This document shows positions 57,763-64,000 of a stretch of 64,000 nucleotides of DNA, piece after piece. Made by a program: the position numbers and the translations under genes. Every line of letters starts with the position of its first letter. Position 1 is the stretch's first letter. The notes beneath the pieces are model-generated. The model was given only the letters and a program-made list of their open reading frames with translations. It ran no database searches and had not been told where the DNA came from. The stretch covers positions 1 to 64,000 of the forward strand of contig LDXO01000007.1 in assembly GCA_001443455.1 (NCBI GenBank), given 5' to 3'. Origin of the DNA: Deltaproteobacteria bacterium CSP1-8 (GTDB lineage: Bacteria > Desulfobacterota > Deferrimicrobia > Deferrimicrobiales > Deferrimicrobiaceae).

Positions 57763-59385
57763 ATGCGCCGAAACCTCATTCCGGCTACGCTGGCGATCGT
57801 CTTTCTGGCATCCGTTCTTCCCTTTCCCGTCTTTTCCGCCGAATATCCCTCCCGCGTCGACCGGGTGGTGCTCTACCCTGACATGGCCGAGGTCACCCGC
57901 GTGGTGGAGGTGGACCGGCCGGAGGCGATTGTCGCCCTTCCCGGCCTTACCCCCAATCTCCTGCCGGATACCCTCTCGGCGAGGGTTTTAAGCGGCGCCG
58001 CGCGGATCACGGGGGTGTCCGTCGAGGACCTCTTCCGGACCGAACCGGTCGACGAGCGTGTGGGCGAGCTCACCCGGCGGATCGAGGAGCTGTCCGACGG
58101 GAAGAGGCGGGCGGAGGAGGCGGCGGCGGCCGGCCGCCGCGAAAAGGACCTGCTGGAGCGTGGCGTCCTCGCAATCTATGCCCCGGGAGAGGTGGCGAAG
58201 GACGGGGAGAAAGGGCGCCCCCCCCGTCTTTCCGTCGCGGAGGTCGATGCGGCTCTCTCCCTCTACCGTGCCCGGGTCGAGGGGCTCGACGGAAACGTGT
58301 TCGAGAACGACCGGAGGGCTCGGGAGCTGGAGAAAAAGATCGCGGCCGCCCGGCAGGAACTGGACAAGATCCGGAACCCGCGCCCGACCCAGGAGAAGGT
58401 CGTCCGGGTCGACCTCGCCCCCGCCGGGAAGTGCCGCCTCGCCGTCACCTACCGGGTCCCGGCGGCGGGGTTTGTTCCCCTCTACAACGCGAGGCTTGGG
58501 CCCGGGACGGGGACCCTTTCCCTGGAGCTCATCGCGGAAGGCTGGCAGCGGACAGGCGAGGACTGGAAGGAGGCGACCCTCACCTTCTCGACCGCGAGGC
58601 CGGGACGAACGGCCCAGCTGCCCCCCCTTCCTCCCTGGGAGCTCGATTTCCCCCAGCCCCCGGTCGCGCGCCCGATGATGAAGATGCGCACCGAGGCGGC
58701 GGATGCGTTGCTTGCCGGAGCGCCCGCCTCCGAGGCAAAGGAGGAAGCCGCCCTCCCGCCGCCGGCGAGGAGATTCGCCTCGCTCGAGGCGACCCTGGAG
58801 GGAAGACATGCGCTCGGCGGCAACGGGGAGAGGAAGACGTTCCTCCTTGCCCGCCAGGAACAGAAGGCGAACGTTGCGTGGCGCGCCGTCCCGAAGATGA
58901 TCGAGGGAGCGTTTCTCGCGGCGACCGGCAGGAACGAGACCGGCCTGCCGGTGTTCGCGGCGCCCGCAGCGCTTTTCCTCGAAGACGCCTACGTGGGAAA
59001 GGGGCGCCTCCCGGACATCCCGGATGGGGAGGAATTCAAGATCGACTTCGGGCAGGACCCGGGCGTTCGGATCAAGCGAAAGGAACTGGAGCGGAAACGG
59101 GAGGAGGGCGGGGTCTTCGCGAAGGTGAAGAGGGTGAGGTTCCGGTACGAGATCACGGTGCAGAACTTCCGGAAAGAAACGGTGCCGCTCACCGTCCTCG
59201 ACCAGATTCCGTTCCCCCGGCACAAGGACATCGCGGTGAAGGACGTGGAGATTGCCGGCGGAGGAAAGGCAGGAGAGCAGGGGGAGATCACGTGGGAGTT
59301 CCCGCTTGCGGGGGGAGAAAAAAAGGTGCTGGGGCTCTCCTTCACGGTGGAGTACCCGGCGGACAAGGAGATCCATGGGCTCTGA
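57763..59385 (+). CDS. DUF4139 (mucoidy-inhibitor-like) secreted protein
   Basis: The 540-residue product has a signal peptide (LIPATLAIVFLASVLPFPVF), an N-terminal domain (YPSRVDRVVLYPDMAEVTRV), a coiled coil at about 95-200, and a C-terminal beta-rich DUF4139 domain with RVRFRYEITVQNFRKETVPL and VLDQIPFPRHKDI. Members are named after MuiA but their role is unclear; they are secreted and found in envelope-related operons. The ATG follows GAGGTGGG. It overlaps the next gene by 11 bp. Confidence 0.82.
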   Translation: MRRNLIPATLAIVFLASVLPFPVFSAEYPSRVDRVVLYPDMAEVTRVVEVDRPEAIVALPGLTPNLLPDTLSARVLSGAARITGVSVEDLFRTEPVDERVGELTRRIEELSDGKRRAEEAAAAGRREKDLLERGVLAIYAPGEVAKDGEKGRPPRLSVAEVDAALSLYRARVEGLDGNVFENDRRARELEKKIAAARQELDKIRNPRPTQEKVVRVDLAPAGKCRLAVTYRVPAAGFVPLYNARLGPGTGTLSLELIAEGWQRTGEDWKEATLTFSTARPGRTAQLPPLPPWELDFPQPPVARPMMKMRTEAADALLAGAPASEAKEEAALPPPARRFASLEATLEGRHALGGNGERKTFLLARQEQKANVAWRAVPKMIEGAFLAATGRNETGLPVFAAPAALFLEDAYVGKGRLPDIPDGEEFKIDFGQDPGVRIKRKELERKREEGGVFAKVKRVRFRYEITVQNFRKETVPLTVLDQIPFPRHKDIAVKDVEIAGGGKAGEQGEITWEFPLAGGEKKVLGLSFTVEYPADKEIHGL

Positions 59386-60484
59386 ACGGCAGGTGAACCG
59401 GCTGGCGGAAATCCTCGTCCGGCATTCGGTCAAGGCGAAACGGGGCGAGATCGTCCGGATCTCGGGAAGCGAGCTGTCCCAACCTCTCGCCCTGGCGGTC
59501 TACCGCGAGGTGCTGCGGGCGGGAGCCCACCCGCTCCTTGCGGTCGGGTTCGAGGACGCGCAGAGGATCTTCTTCGAGGAGGCTTCCGCGGAGCAGATCC
59601 GCCACCTTCCGCCTACCAAGCGGTACGAGGCGAAGAGGATCGACGCCGACATCATCCTCCTGGCCCCGTCGAACACCCGGCAATTGAGCCACATCCCGCC
59701 GAAGAGGATGGCCGAGCGGCGGAAGGCGCTCAAACCGGTTTCCGAGATCGTCCTGCGCAGGGTCCGCTGGGTCCTGACCAACTTCCCGACCGAGGCGCTC
59801 TCCCAGGAGTGCGACCGGTCCCTCCCCGAGTACGAGAAGTTCTACTATCGCGCCGTCTTGCAGGACTGGGCCGCGATGGCGAGGATGCTGGGACGGGCAA
59901 AAAGGATCCTCGAGAGGAGCCGCTCCGTCCGCATCGTGGGGAAGGAGACCGACCTTTCCTTTTCCATCAGGGGGCGGAAGGCGATCCCGTGCGCGGGGGA
60001 GTACAACATGCCGGACGGGGAGATCTTCACGGGCCCCGTGGAGACTTCCGCCTCCGGGAAGGTCTTCTTCGAGTTTCCCGCGATCGCGGGGGGCCGGGAG
60101 GTGTCGGGGATCCGCCTGACATTCCGGCGGGGGAAGGTCGTGGAGGCCACGGCAGAGAAGAACGAGGCGTATCTGAAGGAGATGCTTGCTGCCGACCCCG
60201 GGGCCTCCCGGCTGGGCGAGTTCGGGATCGGGGCGAATGCAGGGGTGACGGCTTTCACCCGCGACATCCTCCTGGACGAGAAGATGGGAGGGACGATCCA
60301 CCTGGCCGTCGGCCGCTCCTATCCCGAGTCGGGGGGGAGGAACCGGTCCGCCGTCCACTGGGACATGATCAAGGACCTGCGCAAGGAGGGGGAGCTCTAC
60401 CTGGACGGCAAACCGGTATTGCGGACGGGCCACCTGTTCGGAAAGGTTCCCGCGGGGATGCGGAAGCGGGGACAGGGTCCGTGA
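59375..60484 (+). CDS. M29-family aminopeptidase
   Basis: The 369-residue metallopeptidase has the M29 pattern: GEYNMPDGEIFTGPVETSA with metal-binding glutamates, ANAGVTAFTRDILLDEKMGG, and GRNRSAVHWDMIKDL with the catalytic His and Asp. Relatives (aminopeptidase T/AmpS) release N-terminal residues using cobalt or zinc. It overlaps the DUF4139 gene and its stop overlaps the epimerase start (GTGA), so it is translationally linked to both. Confidence 0.85.
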   Translation: MGSERQVNRLAEILVRHSVKAKRGEIVRISGSELSQPLALAVYREVLRAGAHPLLAVGFEDAQRIFFEEASAEQIRHLPPTKRYEAKRIDADIILLAPSNTRQLSHIPPKRMAERRKALKPVSEIVLRRVRWVLTNFPTEALSQECDRSLPEYEKFYYRAVLQDWAAMARMLGRAKRILERSRSVRIVGKETDLSFSIRGRKAIPCAGEYNMPDGEIFTGPVETSASGKVFFEFPAIAGGREVSGIRLTFRRGKVVEATAEKNEAYLKEMLAADPGASRLGEFGIGANAGVTAFTRDILLDEKMGGTIHLAVGRSYPESGGRNRSAVHWDMIKDLRKEGELYLDGKPVLRTGHLFGKVPAGMRKRGQGP

Positions 60485-61359
60485 ACCGTGTCTTGATCGT
60501 CGGCTGCGGGGACATCGGCAGGCGCGTGGCGCGGCTGTGGCGGGAAGAAGGGGTCCCGGTATGCGCTCTCGCCCGCTCGTCGCAAAGCGCGCGGCGGCTG
60601 GAAGTCCTGGGCATCACCCCGGTGGCGGGGGACCTCGACGAACCGGAGTCGCTTGCCGGCCTGCCGACGAAGGGCGCACTGGCGTACTACCTCGCCCCTC
60701 CGCCGGGAAGGGGGGAGACGGATCCGCGGATGCGGGCGTTCCTGGAATGCATCCCGCCCGGGGAGGAACCGGAAACCATCGTGTACATGAGCACGACTGC
60801 GGTGTACGGGGATCTTCGCGGTGGGTGGGCGACGGAGGAGACCCCGCCCTCGCCGTCTGCGGCGCGCGGGATGCGTCGCCTCGACGCCGAGAACGCCCTT
60901 CTTGCGTGGGGGCGCCAGGGAAGCGTCCCCGTGGTGATCCTGCGCGTCGCGGGGATCTACGGGCCGGGCCGGCTGCCCATCGAAAAGGTGCGGGAGGGCG
61001 CTCCGGTGCTCGCCGGGAACGATTCTCCGTTCAGCAACCGGATCCACTCCGAGGACCTCGCCCGGGTCTGCGTCGCGGCCGCGAGGCGGGGAACGGGCGG
61101 GGCCGTCTACAACGTGAGCGACGGGCAACCCGGAACCATCGCCCAGTACTATTGCGCCGTCGCCGACCTGCTCGGAGTCCCGCGACCTCCCACGATGACG
61201 ATGGCCGAGGCAAGGCGGGTGATGAGCCAGGCGATGCTTTCCTACCTCTCCGAATCCAAAAGGGTCGACAACCGGAAGATGCGGGAGCAACTGGGGGTTA
61301 CGCTTCTCCATCCCACCCTGGAGACGGGCCTCGCGGCCAGCCTGGACGGGGAAGAATAA
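60481..61359 (+). CDS. NAD(P)-dependent epimerase/reductase (extended SDR)
   Basis: The 292-residue protein has the dinucleotide-binding start VLIVGCGDIGRRVARLWREE, YMSTTAVYGDLRGG and the RVAGIYGPGRLPIEKVREG block of atypical extended SDRs close to YeeZ. The usual Y-x3-K is Y-G-D-L in this group, so catalysis may be altered. Substrate unknown. GTG 60481 overlaps the peptidase stop. It converges on the OmpA gene, 31 bp apart, with no clear terminator between. Confidence 0.78.
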   Translation: MNRVLIVGCGDIGRRVARLWREEGVPVCALARSSQSARRLEVLGITPVAGDLDEPESLAGLPTKGALAYYLAPPPGRGETDPRMRAFLECIPPGEEPETIVYMSTTAVYGDLRGGWATEETPPSPSAARGMRRLDAENALLAWGRQGSVPVVILRVAGIYGPGRLPIEKVREGAPVLAGNDSPFSNRIHSEDLARVCVAAARRGTGGAVYNVSDGQPGTIAQYYCAVADLLGVPRPPTMTMAEARRVMSQAMLSYLSESKRVDNRKMREQLGVTLLHPTLETGLAASLDGEE

Positions 61360-61390
61360 GCGGGTTTCCTCCGGCAACAGCCCGATCCGA

Positions 61391-62968
61391 TTATTGGGCC
61401 TCCGGGGCCCTGGGCATGATCACCACGTCGATTCGCCGGTTGATCGCCCGTCCTTCCTCGGTGTCGTTGGACGCCAGGGGCCTGCTGGAACCGTACCCGA
61501 CGGAGGAAATCCGCTCCTCGGGGAGGGTTCCGTTGGCCACGAAGTAGGCGCGGACCGCTTCCGCCCTTTTCTGCGACAGGTGTTCGTTCAGCGCCTTCGT
61601 CCCCGTGCTGTCCGTGTGCCCCTCCACGGTGACGTCGGGCTCGCCGAACGTGCGGATGGCCCGCTGCACCTTGGTCAACAGGCCGTAGTTGTCGGGCAGG
61701 ATCACTTCCTTGCCCACGGGGAAACGGATTTCCCGCAGCCGGATCACGAGGCGGTTCCCCTCCTTGTAGACCTCCGCCTCGTTCGGGGCGAAGAAGGCCC
61801 GGACGTCGTTGTACTTGAGCTGGAACTCCCTTTCCGCTGCCAGCCGCTCCTTCTCGGCCCGGACCCGCTCGGTCTCGCCCTCCAGGGCGGCGATCTGCTT
61901 CCTCGAGGCTTCGTCCAAGGCGGCGATCTTCCTCCGCGCGGTCTCGTCCAGGGTGGCGAGCCGCTTTTGCGTGGATACCTGGAGGTCGGTCAGCTCTCTC
62001 TTCCTGGCCTCGAGTTCCGCATGCTGGGACCTCACCTTGCCCGCGAGGAACTGCTGGTCCTTCTGCAGCCCGTCGATCGATCCGAGGATGTTCTCCACCT
62101 GCAGGTCGATCGGTTCGGAGCGCATGTCGGAGACCGAGAGCTTCCCCGTGATCCTGCTCAATATACCTTCCATCCAGAGGGCGGTCTGCTCCGGCTGCAT
62201 GGTGCGGATCTTCTCGCTCTGCCGGGTCACCTGGACAAGTCGGCGGGCATGGAAGACCGCCTCGGCCGCATTCGCCTGCACGTTCTCTTTCTGGTATCGC
62301 TGCCCGGAGATGAAGGCATCGGCCTCCCCCAGTTTCCTTTTCGCGCCCGTAAGCGTTTCCGGGGCCAGCTTCCGCGCGCTTTCCTTCTCCGCCTGCCCGA
62401 TCAGATTCCGCACCTCGCCCAGGGTTTGCTCCTTGATCGCCCGCAGCTCGAGCTGGTCGAAGGCGCCGGCGACCTTCCCCTGGTTTCTGCGGGCCCAGTC
62501 CAGATCGTTGTTCTCGATCGCCTTGGTCAGGTCGAGGAACGATTCCTCCACCCCGGCGTAATCCTTCCCGAAGTTTGTGGCACCGGCGGCCCGGGCCAGC
62601 TCGCGTGCCCGGATGGCGTCGGGGATCGCCGGTTTGGCCACTTCCGTCATTTCTTTTGCCCGCTGGAGCCCGGCCCGGCCGTAGGCGACGTCCTGCAGGA
62701 TCCCGGAGAGGGGTTCCCCGCGTGCCAGGCCTTTCTTCGCTTCCCCGAGCGACGTCTCGGCCCTGGCGAACCAGGTCGGCGACAGGACGTTGACCCGGTC
62801 TTTCCTCGCCGTTCCGATATCGTTTTCCAGGAGGTTGACCTGTTCCGCGGGACTTTCCGTCGTCGCGATCGGCTCCACCTTCAGTTTGCCCGGACCCGCG
62901 CACCCTCCCAGGAGAGTAACGACGGCGATGAGCGCCGGCAGGATGACAAGAGTTCCTTCCCCTCTCAT
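61391..62968 (-). CDS. OmpA-family peptidoglycan-binding lipoprotein
   Basis: The 525-residue product has a lipoprotein signal (lipobox L-G-G-C at about residue 23), a long helical region (about 40-390) with coiled coils rich in charged residues, and a C-terminal OmpA domain: VTVEGHTDSTGTKALNEHLS, RAEAVRAYF and NRRIDVVI. It should link the outer membrane to peptidoglycan. The extended helical part is longer than in Pal and may span the periplasm. AAAGGAGGAAGG precedes the ATG at 62968. Confidence 0.88.
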   Translation of the reverse strand: MRGEGTLVILPALIAVVTLLGGCAGPGKLKVEPIATTESPAEQVNLLENDIGTARKDRVNVLSPTWFARAETSLGEAKKGLARGEPLSGILQDVAYGRAGLQRAKEMTEVAKPAIPDAIRARELARAAGATNFGKDYAGVEESFLDLTKAIENNDLDWARRNQGKVAGAFDQLELRAIKEQTLGEVRNLIGQAEKESARKLAPETLTGAKRKLGEADAFISGQRYQKENVQANAAEAVFHARRLVQVTRQSEKIRTMQPEQTALWMEGILSRITGKLSVSDMRSEPIDLQVENILGSIDGLQKDQQFLAGKVRSQHAELEARKRELTDLQVSTQKRLATLDETARRKIAALDEASRKQIAALEGETERVRAEKERLAAEREFQLKYNDVRAFFAPNEAEVYKEGNRLVIRLREIRFPVGKEVILPDNYGLLTKVQRAIRTFGEPDVTVEGHTDSTGTKALNEHLSQKRAEAVRAYFVANGTLPEERISSVGYGSSRPLASNDTEEGRAINRRIDVVIMPRAPEAQ

Positions 62969-63169
62969 ACCTTCCTCCTTTCGGGGAACCCCCGCGGAAA
63001 GAGCACCCTTGCGGGTACCGTATGGAAATCAGTATACCGGAACGGGATGCCCGGGCGGAACGCCCCTGCTTCCCCGATGCGGTGGAATACCCCGATCCGT
63101 ATCTTTTGGGATTGGGGTGGTCCACGGATTCCGCCCTGTCGTATACTGATACGGCTGTTTTGTTTTCCT

Positions 63170-63200
63170 CGCCCCTCCCGGGCCGCGGCCCGGGAGGGCG
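63170..63200. promoter_or_regulatory. long perfect palindrome in the FKBP 5-prime region
   Basis: CCTCCCGGGCCG followed by its exact complement (63174-63197) makes a 24-bp palindrome, extended to about 30 bp with one bulge. A TATACT box lies at 63142-63147 and the FKBP ATG at 63235. It could be an mRNA hairpin, an operator or a terminator for upstream transcription. Confidence 0.6.
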
Positions 63201-63234
63201 AGCATTTCTCTTAGGAAACGGGAAAGGAGAACCG

Positions 63235-63972
63235 ATGAAACTCCGTTGGGGGGCGGCGGCGGCCGCACTGCTTCTGGCCGGTCACGGTAGCGCGGGGGAT
63301 GCTCCGAAGCTTACGGACCAGAAGGACAAGGTCAGCTACAGCATCGGGATAGACATCGGCAACAACCTGAAAAGGCAGTCGATCGATATCGCCCCGGACC
63401 TCCTCGCGAAAGGGGTCCGGGACGCCATGTCCGGCGGGGAAACCCTTCTTTCCGCCGAGGAGATGCGAGAGACGCTGATCGCCCTGCAGAAGGAGACGAT
63501 GGCCAAGGCCCAGGAGCAACGGAAGCAGGTCGCGGAAAAGAACAAGAAGGAGGGGGAGACCTTCCTGGCCGGGAACAGGAAGAAGGAGGGAGTCGTCACC
63601 CTCCCGAGCGGTCTGCAGTACAAGGTGGTCAAGGCGGGCGACGGCGCCTCGCCGAAGGAAACCGACACGGTGGAGACCAACTACCGGGGCACCCTGATCG
63701 ACGGAACCGAGTTCGACAGCTCCTACAAACGGGGGCAGGCGGCGGTCTTCCCGGTCAACGGGGTCATCCCGGGATGGACCGAGGCGCTCCAGCGGATGAA
63801 GGTCGGCGACAAGTGGCAACTTTTTCTCCCGCCCGAACTCGCCTACGGGGAGCAGGGCGCCGGGCCGATCGGGCCGAACTCGACCCTCATCTTCGATGTC
63901 GAGCTGATGTCGGTCAAAAGGGAGGCGGAAGCGGAGCAAGCCGGGCAAGGCAGTCCCGCGGGGAATCGCTGA
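63235..63972 (+). CDS. FKBP-type peptidyl-prolyl isomerase (FkpA/Mip-like)
   Basis: The 245-residue protein has a signal-like N-terminus, an N-terminal helical dimerization domain (VSYSIGIDIGNNLKRQSIDI, then a long helix to about residue 115) and an FKBP domain with YRGTLIDGTEFDSSYKRGQA, VIPGWTEALQRMKVGDKWQL and LAYGEQGAGPIGPNSTLIFD. This is the layout of periplasmic Mip/FkpA chaperones that help fold envelope proteins. AAAGGAG stands before ATG 63235. The signal sequence is short, so export is likely but not certain. Confidence 0.9.
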   Translation: MKLRWGAAAAALLLAGHGSAGDAPKLTDQKDKVSYSIGIDIGNNLKRQSIDIAPDLLAKGVRDAMSGGETLLSAEEMRETLIALQKETMAKAQEQRKQVAEKNKKEGETFLAGNRKKEGVVTLPSGLQYKVVKAGDGASPKETDTVETNYRGTLIDGTEFDSSYKRGQAAVFPVNGVIPGWTEALQRMKVGDKWQLFLPPELAYGEQGAGPIGPNSTLIFDVELMSVKREAEAEQAGQGSPAGNR

Positions 63973-63978
63973 CAAACT

Positions 63979-63995
63979 CGCCCGTTTCGCGGGCG
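63979..63995 (+). terminator. possible terminator after the FKBP gene
   Basis: CGCCCG and CGGGCG form a 6-bp stem around TTTCG seven bases after the stop. The window ends before a T tract could be seen. Confidence 0.35.
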
Positions 63996-64000
63996 GAATG

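Overview
The window is a GC-rich (roughly two-thirds G+C by eye), densely coded stretch of chromosome from a Gram-negative bacterium. Lipopolysaccharide core heptosyltransferases, OmpA-type and TonB-type envelope proteins, multiheme c-type cytochromes, menaquinone made by the futalosine route and a lexA/B-family-polymerase cassette together suggest an anaerobic or microaerophilic member of the former Deltaproteobacteria (Desulfobacterota/Desulfuromonadia-like). That placement is inference from gene content; there is no rRNA or other strong phylogenetic marker beyond serS and priA.

Layout. 1-9.5 kb: end of a TonB-like gene, a DksA/TraR zinc-finger protein, galT, glgA, a triple-GAF histidine kinase, mqnE-mqnC, serS and a small cupin. 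9.7-21.3 kb: leuA on the minus strand behind a leucine-rich leader peptide and an attenuator hairpin, a DUF502 membrane protein, manC, greA, a truncated rubrerythrin and a separate rubredoxin-like protein, then a translationally coupled nickel block (cbiM/N/Q/O-type ECF transporter plus larA), a broken outer-membrane barrel gene, suhB and a DUF2155 lipoprotein. 21.5-22.0 kb: three serine tRNAs (GGA, GCT, TGA) with REP hairpins between them. 22.1-34.3 kb: a surface-glycan/LPS-core operon (DegT aminotransferase, waaF, waaC, two further GT9 enzymes, several GT2/GT4 enzymes, a CgeB-like protein, a methyltransferase and a two-part glycosyltransferase). 34.3-38.6 kb: a minus-strand SOS-type cassette: lexA behind a near-perfect 30-bp operator, a RecA/ImuA-like protein without a P-loop, a small helical protein, and a divergent B-family DNA polymerase. 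38.6-46.4 kb: enoyl-CoA hydratase, then a visibly foreign island (AT-rich methyltransferase, BNR sialidase-like protein, LTA-synthase-like sulfatase) bounded by degenerate copies of local sequences. 46.4-51.4 kb: APC-family permease behind a structured leader/terminator, a tetraheme cytochrome coupled to two HAMP-like membrane proteins, and a PA2779/PA2778-like lipoprotein-peptidase pair. 52-64 kb: priA, small conserved proteins, a diheme cytochrome, nfo, a DUF2889-like protein, a DUF4139 protein, an M29 aminopeptidase, an SDR epimerase, an OmpA lipoprotein and an FKBP isomerase.

Repeats are a striking feature. At least two REP-like hairpin families and a mosaic of longer non-coding modules (called R1, R2, R3 here) fill most of the gaps over 300 bp, and one REP sits inside an R1 copy. 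Three copies of a polymerase C-terminal segment and three copies of one promoter plus 5-prime gene segment mark the edges of the 32-45 kb accessory region, which seems to have grown by duplication, insertion and deletion.

The best candidates for something new are the LexA / P-loop-less RecA-like / helical protein / B-family polymerase cassette, which looks like a B-family counterpart of the ImuA-ImuB-DnaE2 mutasome, and the recurrent use of the 3-prime end of the polymerase gene as a junction for glycan genes.
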